Shown here: piece after piece, positions 1 through 8,119 of the stretch
How positions within the stretch are numbered: position 1 is the first letter of the stretch
How the letters are laid out: each line of letters starts with the position of its first letter
NCBI GenBank assembly: GCA_016713005.1
Contig: JADJPY010000016.1
Coordinates: 257,104-321,103 of the forward strand
Origin: Ramlibacter sp.
GTDB taxonomy: Bacteria > Pseudomonadota > Gammaproteobacteria > Burkholderiales > Burkholderiaceae_C
DNA: 64,000 bases
Direction: 5' to 3'
The notes under the pieces: model-generated
What the model was told of the DNA's origin: nothing
The model's database searches: none
The model's input: the letters and a program-made list of their open reading frames with translations, nothing else
Made by a program: the position numbers and the translations under genes

Positions 1-1
1 G

Positions 2-127
2 GGCTATGCCGCGTCGATGGCACGCAGCTTCAGCGGCTTCGACGCTGCAAAATTGATAGCACCTGAAGACCATTCCACGGGGGCTATGGCCCGATTGGCC
101 GCCAAAATCCTGGAGGAGACGCCATGA
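2..127 (+). CDS. C-terminal end of an unidentified protein (cut by window edge)
   Basis: An open frame enters from the left edge and ends at a TGA that overlaps the ATG of the next gene in an ATGA arrangement, which is typical of translationally coupled operon genes. Only the last 41 residues are visible, ending in a helix-like stretch (ARLAAKILEETP). About 18 of these residues lie in an antisense copy of the 55-bp dispersed repeat. No domain can be recognised and the family is unknown. The overlap suggests co-transcription with the SMP-30-like gene that follows. Confidence 0.55.
   Translation, partial: GYAASMARSFSGFDAAKLIAPEDHSTGAMARLAAKILEETP
44..98 (-). repeat. 55-bp dispersed repeat, copy A
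   Basis: Read on the minus strand it begins with an AATCGGGCC-type left end and an AGCCCCCG block, and ends in a diverged GCTATC dyad arm. It aligns without gaps to the other family members. It lies inside the 3' end of the partial first gene in antisense orientation, so it supplies about 18 of that protein's last residues. It is the most diverged copy at its right end. Confidence 0.7.
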
Positions 128-1254
128 AGAAGCTGTTGTCACTGGTGGGGCTGGCCGTGCTGGCCCTGGCCGCCTATCTGGCCCTGTGGCCAGTGCCTGT
201 GGAGCCCGTCACCTGGCTGGCGCCTTCTGCCCCGGGCTACCAGGGGCCACACGCCGGGAACCGCAGGCTTGCCAAGCTGCAGGTGATCCCGCTGGGACAG
301 GAGGTGGGACCGGAGCACATCGTCATCGGCCCGGACGGCAAGCTCTACACCACGGTGGCCAGCGGCAACATCCTGCGCATGGCCACCGACGGCACAGGGC
401 AGGAAGTGTTTGCCAGCACCGGCGGTCGGGTGCTGGGTTTTGACTTTGACGCCCAGGGGCACCTGATTGCCGCTGATGCCTACCTCGGCTTGCTGTCCAT
501 CAGCCCGGACCGGAAGGTGACCGTGCTGTCCAACCAGGTTGACGGCGACCCGATCCGCTACGCCGATGCCGTGGTGGTGGCCAGGAGCGGCAAGATCTAC
601 TTCAGCGACGCGTCCACACGCTTTGGTGCGAAAGCCTGGGGCGGCACTTTCGAAGCCAGCGTGCTGGACATCATCGAACAGTCAGCCAGCGGGCGCGTGC
701 TGGAGTACGACCCTGCCACGCGGGCCACGCGGGTGGTGGCGCATGGCATCGCCTTTGCCAACGGCGTGGCGCTGAGCGCCGACGAGCAGACCCTGTTTGT
801 GGCCGAAACCGGCAAGTACCGCTTGTGGCGGATCGCGGTGTCGGCGAACAACCTGGACATCGGCAAACCGGGCTCGCAGGCGAGCGTGGTGTTCGACAAC
901 CTGCCCGGCTACCCGGACAACCTGATGCGCGGGCTCGACGGGCGCATCTGGATGGGTCTGGTCAAGCCGCGCAATCCCACAGTGGACAACCTGGCCGACA
1001 AGCCCTTCCTGCGCAAGGTCACGCTGCGCCTGCCACGCGCGCTGTGGCCCATACCCAAGGCCTACGGCCATGTGGTGGCATTCACGGAAGACGGAAAGAT
1101 CGTTCAGGACCTGCAGGACCCGGATGGCGCCTATCCGGAAACCACGGCCATCACCGAAACAAGGGAACGGCTCTACGTACAGAGCCTGCATGCCAGGGGA
1201 CTGGGCTGGCTGCCACCGGAGGCGGCAGGCATCGTCCGGCGAACCGGCGGCTGA
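124..1254 (+). CDS. SMP-30/gluconolactonase (strictosidine synthase-like) family protein
   Basis: The 376-residue protein starts with a hydrophobic segment (residues 4-20) that should act as a signal or membrane anchor. A six-bladed beta-propeller of the strictosidine-synthase/SMP-30 type follows. Visible family signatures are GPEHIVIGPDGKLY near residue 62, a DASTRFG stretch near 161, FANGVALSADEQTLFVAET near 211 and YPDNLMRGLDGRIWMGL near 300. In this superfamily such proteins are periplasmic or membrane-bound hydrolases (lactonases, arylesterases) or have no known substrate. The start ATG overlaps the upstream stop and is preceded by GGAGGAG. The substrate cannot be inferred. Confidence 0.8.
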   Translation: MKKLLSLVGLAVLALAAYLALWPVPVEPVTWLAPSAPGYQGPHAGNRRLAKLQVIPLGQEVGPEHIVIGPDGKLYTTVASGNILRMATDGTGQEVFASTGGRVLGFDFDAQGHLIAADAYLGLLSISPDRKVTVLSNQVDGDPIRYADAVVVARSGKIYFSDASTRFGAKAWGGTFEASVLDIIEQSASGRVLEYDPATRATRVVAHGIAFANGVALSADEQTLFVAETGKYRLWRIAVSANNLDIGKPGSQASVVFDNLPGYPDNLMRGLDGRIWMGLVKPRNPTVDNLADKPFLRKVTLRLPRALWPIPKAYGHVVAFTEDGKIVQDLQDPDGAYPETTAITETRERLYVQSLHARGLGWLPPEAAGIVRRTGG

Positions 1255-1272
1255 GGCGCAGCGGAGGAAGCG

Positions 1273-1464
1273 TCAGCCCGCGGCGGGATCCGTGCCAGCG
1301 GGCGGTGCTGGCTGGGGGGGCGCGACCGACGGATCATCGTCCTGCGGCGAATCGCCGTGGACACCGGACTTGCGCTCCGCCTTGGCCTTGAGCTTGTCTT
1401 CCTTCTTGCGCTTCTTGGCAAGCTCTTTCTGGCGCTTCTCGTATCCGTAGTTGGGTGTAGCCAA
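1273..1464 (-). CDS. Small lysine-rich hypothetical protein
   Basis: About 63 residues if translation starts at the TTG at 1464, which is preceded by a GAAGG ribosome-binding site. The longer upstream frame lacks a comparable site and overlaps the DUF2189 gene. The N-terminal half is strongly basic and helical (YGYEKRQKELAKKRKKEDK); the tail is rich in Pro, Asp and Ala. I recognise it only as a common small conserved hypothetical of Burkholderiales. The charge suggests nucleic-acid or ribosome binding, but this is inference. Confidence 0.6.
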   Translation of the reverse strand: MATPNYGYEKRQKELAKKRKKEDKLKAKAERKSGVHGDSPQDDDPSVAPPQPAPPAGTDPAAG

Positions 1465-1474
1465 TGGGTGACCT

Positions 1475-2242
1475 TCAGTTTGTTGTGCCCAATGTACCAG
1501 CATCCGCCTCCGGCCAATCCACACTGTCACCGTAGGCGTGCCAGCTTGCATGGCCCAGCAGCGGGCCCAGCACCATCAGACCCGCGCCCCACGAGAGCAG
1601 CGCCAGGGCCATCAATGCCACGATCATCCCCGCCCACAGCAACATCACGCCTGTGTTGTCATACACCACCCGGATGCTGGTGATCGCCGCCGTGACAGCG
1701 TCGGTGTCCCGGTCCAGGATCATCGGGATGGACACCACGGTGGTGGCAAACACCAGCGCGGCAAACGTGGAACCCACTGCCGCATAGACCGCCACAAACT
1801 CCCAGTTGTCGGGGTTGAACACCGCTTCGAGCACGCCGGCGGTGGACGGCATCCCGGTGTTGAAGAACACGGCGAACACCACCAGGGACGCCCGCCCCCA
1901 AAGCAGCTCCAGCACGATGAGCACCAGCACCAGCAGCCCCATGCTCGGGATGTGGCGGTCCCAGCAGGTCACCGAGTGGGCCAGCGCCGGTGCATCGCCG
2001 CGTTGCAGCCGGCGGCTGACGTCGTACAACCCCATGGCCAGAAACGGGCCCACCAGCAGACAGCCCGAGACGATGGACATGGTGTACTCGGGCCGGTTGC
2101 GGAACACCGCCCCCAGCACCAGCGCCATGCCCCAGAAACAGGCGCCGTAAAACGCCGCAATGCCGGGCGCCTTCATCAGGTCCTGTGCCCCGCGCACGAG
2201 CCAGCCGGCCGGCGCGCTCGAGGACAAGGTCCGTATCTGCAC
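1475..2242 (-). CDS. DUF2189-family integral membrane protein
   Basis: The 255-residue protein has about six hydrophobic segments and matches the DUF2189 family, sometimes mis-described as cytochrome oxidase subunit I-like. An N-terminal GWLVRGAQDLMKAPGIAAFYG motif (split here as GWLVRGAQDL and MKAPG) and a central CWDRHIPSMG segment are visible. The GTG start lies 6 bases after the metC stop, so the two genes are probably one transcript. It ends just downstream of the TTG start of the small lysine-rich gene. The function of the family is unknown. Confidence 0.75.
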   Translation of the reverse strand: MQIRTLSSSAPAGWLVRGAQDLMKAPGIAAFYGACFWGMALVLGAVFRNRPEYTMSIVSGCLLVGPFLAMGLYDVSRRLQRGDAPALAHSVTCWDRHIPSMGLLVLVLIVLELLWGRASLVVFAVFFNTGMPSTAGVLEAVFNPDNWEFVAVYAAVGSTFAALVFATTVVSIPMILDRDTDAVTAAITSIRVVYDNTGVMLLWAGMIVALMALALLSWGAGLMVLGPLLGHASWHAYGDSVDWPEADAGTLGTTN

Positions 2243-2248
2243 GGTCGC

Positions 2249-3460
2249 TCAACCCTGCAACTGCCGCAAGGCCCGGGCAAGGTCGGCCTGCAGGTCCTCG
2301 ACCGCTTCCAGACCCACCGAAAACCGCACCAGCGTGCCGCGCGCCAGGTGGGAAGGCCAGGGCTGGCGCATGGCCGCAAGGTCGTAAGGCACGACCAGGC
2401 TGACCGGTCCGCCCCAGCTGTACCCCAGGCGAAACAGCTGCAAGGCGTCCACGAACGCATCGACCTGGGCTGCGGAGTACCGCTCGTGCAGGATCACGCT
2501 GAATATCCCCGCCGCACGTCCGTTCCCCGCGGCACTGCCGGCTGCGCCGCACAGCGCGAGCCAGTGCGGGTGGCCCGGCGAGCCCTCAAAGGCCGGATGC
2601 AGCAGCTGTGCCACCTCGGGGCGCTGCTGCAGCCAGCCAGCCAGCGCGCGCGCGGCGCGGTCGTGGGCGTCGTAGCGCAATGCAATTGACGGCAATGAGC
2701 GCAACAAGGCTTCGGCGTCGTTTGCACCCACGCCCTGCCCCAGACGCATGTGGGCGCCCTTGATGCGCAGGTGCAGGACCTCGTCACAGGTGACGATGCT
2801 GCCCATCAACACGTCGCCGCCACCGCTGGGGTACTTGGTCAGCGCGTGCACCGACAGGTCCACCGCCTGTCCCTGCCCCAGGTCAAACGGGTTGAATGCC
2901 AGCCCGGCACCCCAGGTGTTATCCAGCGCGCAGGGAACGCCACGTTCCCGGCAAAGGCGCACTTGCGCCACAAGGTCCGGAAACTCCATCGTCACCGAGC
3001 CGGGGGCCTCCAGCCACACCAGTTTCGTGCGCGCGCCGATCCGCTCGGCCAGGTCGGCGACGTCCATCGGGTCGTACAGCTGGTGGGTGATGCCCCAGCC
3101 GGAGAGTTCGCCCTCAGCCAGCGTGCGGCTGGGACCGTACACATTGGACGGAATCAGCACCTCGTCGCCCGTCTTCAACAGCGCCAACGATACGGTGGCG
3201 ATGGCCGCCAGCCCGCTGGGCACCAGCACGCACTGCTGGCCACCCTCCAGCGTGGCCAGCCGCGCCTCCAGCGTGAAGGTGGTGGGCGTGCCGTGCAGCC
3301 CGTAGGTGTAGCCGGCCTTGTTCTTCCAGTCGCGGGCACGCATGGCCGCCACGTTGGCAAAAAACACGGTGGAGGCCTTGTGCACACCGGCCTGCGGGGC
3401 GTCAAAGCCGGCAGGTGGCACATAGGGGTGGTGGATCAGCCGGGTCTGCGGGTCACTCAT
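2249..3460 (-). CDS. metC: Cystathionine beta-lyase
   Basis: A 403-residue PLP enzyme of the Cys/Met metabolism fold I family. It converts cystathionine to homocysteine, pyruvate and ammonia in methionine synthesis. The PLP lysine is K209 in SVHALTKYPSGG, with the substrate-side motifs YTYGLHGTPT (51-60) and DNTWGAG (180-186). The ATG at 3460 is chosen because the family N-terminus (MSDPQTRLIH) begins there. The upstream in-frame extension reads as untranslated sequence and has no family similarity. It is probably co-transcribed with the DUF2189 gene. Other members of the family (gamma-lyases) are possible but less likely. Confidence 0.88.
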   Translation of the reverse strand: MSDPQTRLIHHPYVPPAGFDAPQAGVHKASTVFFANVAAMRARDWKNKAGYTYGLHGTPTTFTLEARLATLEGGQQCVLVPSGLAAIATVSLALLKTGDEVLIPSNVYGPSRTLAEGELSGWGITHQLYDPMDVADLAERIGARTKLVWLEAPGSVTMEFPDLVAQVRLCRERGVPCALDNTWGAGLAFNPFDLGQGQAVDLSVHALTKYPSGGGDVLMGSIVTCDEVLHLRIKGAHMRLGQGVGANDAEALLRSLPSIALRYDAHDRAARALAGWLQQRPEVAQLLHPAFEGSPGHPHWLALCGAAGSAAGNGRAAGIFSVILHERYSAAQVDAFVDALQLFRLGYSWGGPVSLVVPYDLAAMRQPWPSHLARGTLVRFSVGLEAVEDLQADLARALRQLQG

Positions 3461-3558
3461 GCAGGAATGGTAACGCGGGTCACCCGGCGCGTGCGTCAGC
3501 GCACCGACACACGGCCTGGCTGGCGTCACGCTGGGACTCCACTACGACCAAGGCCCCC

Positions 3559-3954
3559 ATGAACACGCCATCAACTCTCCTTTGCCGCGCCCTGCTGACT
3601 GTCACCGCCACCCTGGTGTGTGCGACTGCCGCAACAGCAGCAGGCAACGCCCCAACCGCTGAAGCCCAGGCGCGCTTTCGCCAGGAAATGGCCGTGTGCA
3701 ACAGCGGCCAGTCCAACCAGGAGGCCAGCGTCTGCCGCATCGAGGCACGCGCCGCCCTGCAGGTCAGCCGCAGTGGTGGCCTGGACGACGCCCCCGGCCA
3801 GTACCAGCGCAACGCCCTCGCGCGATGCAATGCCTTCCAGGGTGCAGACCGCTCGGACTGCGAGGCACGCATGAGCGGCTCCGCCAGCACCTCCGGCAGC
3901 GCCCGGGACGGTGGCATCCTGCGCTCGATCGAGACCACGGTGCCCGCCAACTGA
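3559..3954 (+). CDS. Small exported hypothetical protein
   Basis: The 131-residue product has a clear Sec signal peptide (residues 1-27, with cleavage after an ATAATAA-like run). The mature part has four cysteines in two CxxxxxxxxC-like pairs (CNSGQSNQEASVC and CNAFQGADRSDC), which suggests two disulfide-closed loops and periplasmic location. I do not recognise a named family beyond conserved hypotheticals of Burkholderiales. It stands alone between metC and dbpA. Confidence 0.75.
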   Translation: MNTPSTLLCRALLTVTATLVCATAATAAGNAPTAEAQARFRQEMAVCNSGQSNQEASVCRIEARAALQVSRSGGLDDAPGQYQRNALARCNAFQGADRSDCEARMSGSASTSGSARDGGILRSIETTVPAN

Positions 3955-3987
3955 AGCCGCCGCTGCGGGTCGACAGGCCGTCCTGCC

Positions 3988-3993
3988 GATAAT
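3988..3993 (+). promoter_or_regulatory. Putative -10 box directly upstream of dbpA (leaderless start)
   Basis: GATAAT lies only 5 bases before the dbpA ATG and there is no purine-rich ribosome-binding site between them. A transcript starting the usual 6-8 bases downstream would begin at or next to the start codon. The -35 region is not recognisable. Confidence 0.4.
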
Positions 3994-3998
3994 CGGGC

Positions 3999-5429
3999 AT
4001 GACTGCCACGCCCCCCAAACCCGCCACGACGCCTTCGCCCGAGGCCAGCGGCCCCGCTTTCGACACCCTGGCCCTGTCGCCTGCCACCCTGGAAAACCTT
4101 CAGCGGCTGGGCTACACGGCCATGACGCCGATCCAGGCCGCCGCCCTGCCCCCCGCGCTGGCCGGGCAGGACCTGATTGCCCAGGCGCGCACCGGCAGTG
4201 GCAAGACCGCAGCCTTCGCGCTGGCCCTGCTGGCCCGGCTGGAGGCGCGCCGCTTTGCCGTGCAGGCGCTGGTGCTGTGCCCCACGCGCGAGCTGGCCGA
4301 CCAGGTCACGCAGGAAGTGCGCCGCCTCGCCCGCGCCGAGGAGCCGGTGAAGGTGGTCACCCTGTGCGGCGGCATCGCCCTGCGGCCACAGCTGGCCAGC
4401 CTGGAGCACGGCGCCCACGTGGTGGTGGGCACACCCGGGCGAGTGCTGGACCACCTGCAGCGCGGCAACCTCACGCTGGATGCGCTGACCACGCTGGTGC
4501 TGGACGAAGCCGACCGCATGCTGGACATGGGGTTCTTCGACGATATTTCAGCCGTCGCGAAGCAATGCCCGAAGACGCGCCAGACCCTGCTTTTCTCGGC
4601 CACCTACCCCGAAGGCATTGCGAAACTCAGCGCCGCCTTCCTGCGCGATCCCAAGCAGATCAAGGTTGCGGGCCAGCACGCGCCCACCAAGATCCGCCAG
4701 GTGTTTTTCGAGGTTCGCGAGGAAGACCGGCTGCACGCCGTCTCGCTGCTGCTGAACCACCACCGCCCGGTCAGCACGCTGGCGTTCTGCAACACACGCC
4801 AGCGCTGTCGCGAGCTGGCCCAGGTGCTGCAGGCGCAGGGCTTCTCCGCGCTGGAGCTGCACGGCGAGCTGGACCAGCGCGAGCGCGACCAGGTCATGGT
4901 GCGCTTTGCCAACCAGAGCTGCAGCGTGCTCGTGGCCACCGACATCGCCGCGCGCGGGCTCGACATCGCCCAGCTGGAGGCGGTGATCAATGTGGACATC
5001 GCCATCGACGCAGCCACCCACACCCACCGCATCGGGCGCACCGGGCGGGTGGACGAATCCGGGTGGGCCTTCAGCCTGGCCAGCATGGACGAGATGGGCC
5101 GCGTGGGCGTGATCGAGCAGGCGCTGGGTTTCACCTCGGTGTGGGAGCCGCTGGCTTCATTGCGCGACACCGGCCAGGGGCCGCTGCAGCCACCGATGCA
5201 GACACTGCAGATCGTGGGCGGGCGCAAGGAGAAAATCCGCCCTGGTGACGTGCTGGGCGCCCTGACCAAGGACCTGGGCTACGCCGGCAGCCAGATCGGA
5301 AAGATCAACATCAACGAGTTCTCCACCTACGTGGCCGTGCAGCGCGCCATCGCGCCCGAGGTGGCGCACAGGCTGGGTGGGGCAAAGGTCAAGGGCCGTG
5401 GCGTGAAACTGCGGCTGCTTGAGCCCTGA
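3999..5429 (+). CDS. dbpA: ATP-dependent RNA helicase DbpA
   Basis: A 476-residue DEAD-box helicase. Visible motifs are the Q motif (near 41-46), motif I ARTGSGKT (63-70), PTRELA, DEAD (169-172), SAT (200-202) and HRIGRTGR in the second RecA domain. Residues from about 400 onward match the DbpA C-terminal RNA-binding domain (KIRPGDVLGALTKDLG and the closing GRGVKLRLLEP), which recognises hairpin 92 of 23S rRNA. The protein therefore acts in late assembly of the 50S subunit. It converges on arfB with a dispersed repeat between them. Confidence 0.93.
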   Translation: MTATPPKPATTPSPEASGPAFDTLALSPATLENLQRLGYTAMTPIQAAALPPALAGQDLIAQARTGSGKTAAFALALLARLEARRFAVQALVLCPTRELADQVTQEVRRLARAEEPVKVVTLCGGIALRPQLASLEHGAHVVVGTPGRVLDHLQRGNLTLDALTTLVLDEADRMLDMGFFDDISAVAKQCPKTRQTLLFSATYPEGIAKLSAAFLRDPKQIKVAGQHAPTKIRQVFFEVREEDRLHAVSLLLNHHRPVSTLAFCNTRQRCRELAQVLQAQGFSALELHGELDQRERDQVMVRFANQSCSVLVATDIAARGLDIAQLEAVINVDIAIDAATHTHRIGRTGRVDESGWAFSLASMDEMGRVGVIEQALGFTSVWEPLASLRDTGQGPLQPPMQTLQIVGGRKEKIRPGDVLGALTKDLGYAGSQIGKININEFSTYVAVQRAIAPEVAHRLGGAKVKGRGVKLRLLEP

Positions 5430-5444
5430 GCCGGTTTTGAGTGC

Positions 5445-5499
5445 CAAATCGGGCTCCAGCCCCCGCGGGCTGGACCTGAGCCGCTATAAAAACGATAGC
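5445..5499 (+). repeat. 55-bp dispersed repeat, copy B (intergenic)
   Basis: This copy begins CAAATCGGGCTCCAGCCCC and ends GCTATAAAAACGATAGC, filling the gap between convergent dbpA and arfB. It contains an extra perfect hairpin, CCAGCCC-CCGC-GGGCTGG (5456-5473), and ends 3 bases before the arfB stop codon. No T-tract follows, so a role as terminator is uncertain. Confidence 0.8.
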
Positions 5500-5502
5500 A
5501 AT

Positions 5503-5916
5503 CTACTCGTTGCCCGAGACGGGTCCGCGCAGGCGCTTGACCTGCCCGCGCGTGGCCTTGCCCTCCAGCCGGCGCAGGCGCGAGCCGGCTGTGGGCCTGG
5601 TGGGCTTGCGCCGCTTGGGCGGCGTGGCCACGCTGTCCACCAGCGCCTGCAGCCGCTCGAACGCCTCGGCCCGGTTCTGCTCCTGGCTGCGGCTGGTCTG
5701 CGCCTTGATCACGACCACGCCCTCGTCGGTGATGCGCTGGTCGCCCAGCGCGAGCAGGCGCGTCTTGACGCCGTCGGGCAGGGACGATTCCGGGATGCTG
5801 AAGCGCAGGTGCACCGCGCTTGACACCTTGTTGACGTTTTGCCCGCCCGCGCCCTGCGCGCGGATGGCGGTGAAGGTCACTTCACCGGGGGCGACCGGAC
5901 AGATCACGGCCTTCAT
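5503..5916 (-). CDS. arfB: Alternative ribosome-rescue factor / peptidyl-tRNA hydrolase ArfB
   Basis: The 137-residue protein has the release-factor catalytic motif GGQ (residues 24-26 in RAQGAGGQNVNK). It ends in a basic, disordered tail (PPKRRKPTRPTAGSRLRR) that in ArfB (YaeJ) plugs the empty mRNA channel. It hydrolyses peptidyl-tRNA on ribosomes stalled without a stop codon. Its length and short N-terminus separate it from full RF1/RF2. It converges with dbpA. Confidence 0.93.
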   Translation of the reverse strand: MKAVICPVAPGEVTFTAIRAQGAGGQNVNKVSSAVHLRFSIPESSLPDGVKTRLLALGDQRITDEGVVVIKAQTSRSQEQNRAEAFERLQALVDSVATPPKRRKPTRPTAGSRLRRLEGKATRGQVKRLRGPVSGNE

Positions 5917-5958
5917 GGGTGCAAAGCCTCATACTCCCGGGTTGCCTGAAAGGTTCCC

Positions 5959-6195
5959 ATGAGCGAATGGTCGGAAAAAATTGCAGCTGCCACGGCCGCT
6001 GCCGAGCGCACACAGGCCGCCGAAGCGGTGGCCGAAATGAAGTTTGATGCCATTCATGCACAGGCTACCGCATCCGGAGATGTGGCTTCCGCCGTCCATA
6101 CCGGCGAATTTCACGCCTGGATGGCCGCGCGCCACGCGACCGACGCCGCCTGGGGCCTCTGGTCCACCGTGATGGACAGCCGTCCGGCCAGCTGA
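5959..6195 (+). CDS. Small hypothetical protein
   Basis: 78 residues, ATG preceded by AAAGG. It is Ala-rich and mainly helical, with an amphipathic N-terminal half (SEKIAAATAAAERTQAAEAV) and a more aromatic C-terminus (HAWMAARH, WGLWSTVMD). There is no signal peptide or recognised domain. It is transcribed away from arfB and towards the convergent antiporter locus. Function unknown. Confidence 0.55.
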   Translation: MSEWSEKIAAATAAAERTQAAEAVAEMKFDAIHAQATASGDVASAVHTGEFHAWMAARHATDAAWGLWSTVMDSRPAS

Positions 6196-6244
6196 ATTCC
6201 CTGCCGCCGCGGCGACGGTTGGGTCTCAAGCGCCGCCAGTCCGC

Positions 6245-6388
6245 TCAGGTGCGGGCGGGTTTCAGCCGCAAGGCCACCAATCCGGCAATGGCCACCAGAA
6301 ACGGCAAGCCGAGCAACAGAGCGAACTCGGGCGTTACGGTGGACCACCATTCGGTCCATCCGGACCACAGCATGCTTGGCATGGTCAT
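6245..6388 (-). CDS. 47-residue single-span membrane peptide
   Basis: A short frame begins ATGACCATG right after a near-consensus ribosome-binding site (GAAGGAG, 6 bases upstream). It encodes a Trp-rich N-terminus (SMLWSGWTEWW), one hydrophobic segment (about residues 22-42) and a basic end (RLKPART). It starts 5 bases after the antiporter stop on the same strand, which implies co-transcription. The strong ribosome site and the segment's composition support a real small membrane protein. Function unknown; a small accessory subunit is possible. Confidence 0.6.
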   Translation of the reverse strand: MTMPSMLWSGWTEWWSTVTPEFALLLGLPFLVAIAGLVALRLKPART

Positions 6389-6393
6389 CTCCT

Positions 6394-7644
6394 TCAAAGC
6401 AGGCGGAACGCGACGACAGCGACCAGCGTGGGGGGAAGTGCAGCCACCAGAAGCCCCAGAGGGTGGATCGCTTCGTCCTCAAAGTGACCTCGCAGGATGG
6501 CAAAGCCTGCCGGGTTGGGCGCATTGGCAATCACCGTCAGCCCGCCGCCCGTGACAGCGCCAGCCACGAGGGCGTACTTGAACTCGGGGCTGAGTCCCTC
6601 GACCAGCGAGCCCAGATAGGTCAGCGCCGCGTTGTCCGTCACGGCAGTCAGCGCCGTCGCACCGAAATACACCGTGTTGGCGTCCATCCCGCGCAGCAAC
6701 GGCTCCAGCCACCACTGCTGCTGGCCCCCCAGGACAACCAGGCCAGCGAGAAAGAACGCCACCAGCAAGCCTTCGCGCAGGATGAGCCGGTCCTGGTACT
6801 GGGGATAGGCGGTTGCAAACCCCAGAAAAAACAGCAGCAACCCCATGAACACGGGCGGATGGTGGGCAAAGGCAACCACACCGGCGAGGAAACCCACGTG
6901 AACCAGCGTCACGGCCGCCGGCATGGCGGCATTGCCGTCGGGCCGCGCCGCCTGCAAGCCCTTGAGCTCGCTGCGGAACAGCAATGCGGCACCCAGGGCA
7001 TTGACCGTCACCGCCAGGGCCGACTTCCAGCCGAATGTGGCCAGCATGAATGCCGTATCCCAGTTCCACTTGGATGCCACCATCAGCACCGGCGGCGCGG
7101 CAAAGGGTGTCAGGGTTCCGCCGATGGAGATATTGACGAACAGGACGCCAAGGGTTGCGTACTTGAGTCGCTGGGAGACGCCGGCACTGAAGACCCGGTC
7201 CCTCAGCATCAAGGCGCCCAATGTCATTGCCGCCGGCTCCGTGATCAGCGAGCCCAGCAGCGGCACGAACGCCAGACCCAGGAAGTAGAACGCCGTTCCC
7301 TCATCAACCGGGATCCGCCGCGCCATGGCGTTGACTGCGTCCCGCGCCAGATGGAGCACCGCCCGGCTTCCAGCGATCACCATGATGGCGAACACGAACA
7401 TCGGCTCGGTGAAATTGCGCGAATCCAGGTAGTCGGTGGCAAATTGCCGGCCGTGCATCGCCGCCATGGCCAGCACAAGCACCATGGCCCAGAAGCCGAA
7501 TACCACCTCCACCTCGCCCAGCAAGTGCCAGATACCCGCGTGCTCCGGGCGCCGATGCGCCATCCGCTCGAAGAACTTGGTCGAGAAGGTATGAACCAGT
7601 GCGACCGCAAACAGTCCGGCGCCCACCCACGGAAGAAGCGTCAT
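6394..7644 (-). CDS. Putative Na+/H+ antiporter
   Basis: The 416-residue polytopic membrane protein has about 11 hydrophobic spans and matches the putative Na+/H+ antiporter family (Pfam Na_H_antiport_3). Polar motifs inside predicted helices are ITEPAAMTLGAL, NISIGGTLTPFAAPP, AVTDNAALTYLGSL and VIANAPNPAGFAIL. These Asn/Asp/Thr-containing half-helices are typical of the ion-transporter superfamily to which citrate and arsenite carriers belong. The start ATG follows GGGGGA. It is flanked by two small membrane-protein genes on the same strand. Substrate specificity is inferred from the family name only. Confidence 0.75.
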   Translation of the reverse strand: MTLLPWVGAGLFAVALVHTFSTKFFERMAHRRPEHAGIWHLLGEVEVVFGFWAMVLVLAMAAMHGRQFATDYLDSRNFTEPMFVFAIMVIAGSRAVLHLARDAVNAMARRIPVDEGTAFYFLGLAFVPLLGSLITEPAAMTLGALMLRDRVFSAGVSQRLKYATLGVLFVNISIGGTLTPFAAPPVLMVASKWNWDTAFMLATFGWKSALAVTVNALGAALLFRSELKGLQAARPDGNAAMPAAVTLVHVGFLAGVVAFAHHPPVFMGLLLFFLGFATAYPQYQDRLILREGLLVAFFLAGLVVLGGQQQWWLEPLLRGMDANTVYFGATALTAVTDNAALTYLGSLVEGLSPEFKYALVAGAVTGGGLTVIANAPNPAGFAILRGHFEDEAIHPLGLLVAALPPTLVAVVAFRLL

Positions 7645-7693
7645 GTGTTCCCCCGCCCCTGCAACTGGTCACGCAGACCGCGGCGAATCCGCC

Positions 7694-7954
7694 TCACGTG
7701 AAAGGCCCCAGCGCCACCACCAGCAGTGGCAGCGCAACCACAAAATTGACGAGGGCGGCCGCAAATCGCGAGGACAGCGCGCCATCGGAGATGCTGTAGC
7801 GGGTCAGCGCTGTCACCACCACCAGGCCAGCGGCCATGCCCACCAGCTCGATTGCGTCCAGCTCGTGCCGGCGGGCCTTGCGCAGCGCACCATCCCGCTC
7901 GGCCTGGGGAATTTGCTGCAGCTCCGGCAACAGCAACTGCCAGACCCGGTTCAT
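7694..7954 (-). CDS. Small membrane protein upstream of the antiporter
   Basis: The 86-residue protein has a soluble, charged N-terminal third (PELQQIPQAERDGALRKARRHELDAIE, quoted in part) and two hydrophobic segments (about 38-50 and 66-84). It is transcribed in the same direction as the antiporter, 49 bases upstream. The ATG lies within a small inverted repeat (GGTTC-ATTGGC-GAACC). No domain is recognised; it may be an accessory subunit or simply an operon partner. Confidence 0.6.
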   Translation of the reverse strand: MNRVWQLLLPELQQIPQAERDGALRKARRHELDAIELVGMAAGLVVVTALTRYSISDGALSSRFAAALVNFVVALPLLVVALGPFT

Positions 7955-8080
7955 TGGCGAACCGTTGAACGGCTTCGCACGGGCTTGTTCCGGGTGAACT
8001 TCAAGACTTCGGCAAACACATCAAACCTCCAGATGCCCGGAGGGTATGGGGAATGCGCGTTTGGCGAAATTCGTTGGCAA

Positions 8081-8102
8081 CCGTACGTGCTCGCCCGTAC
8101 GG
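8081..8102. promoter_or_regulatory. Inverted repeat CCGTACG-N8-CGTACGG (candidate operator)
   Basis: A perfect 7-bp dyad sits in the 165-base gap between the response-regulator gene and the antiporter group, about 130 bases before the small membrane-protein gene. Its spacing suits a dimeric LuxR/FixJ-type regulator, and such a regulator is encoded immediately beside it. It could also act as a weak RNA hairpin after the regulator gene. No T-run follows on either strand. Confidence 0.4.
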
Positions 8103-8119
8103 GCAGATGCAGCGGAGGC

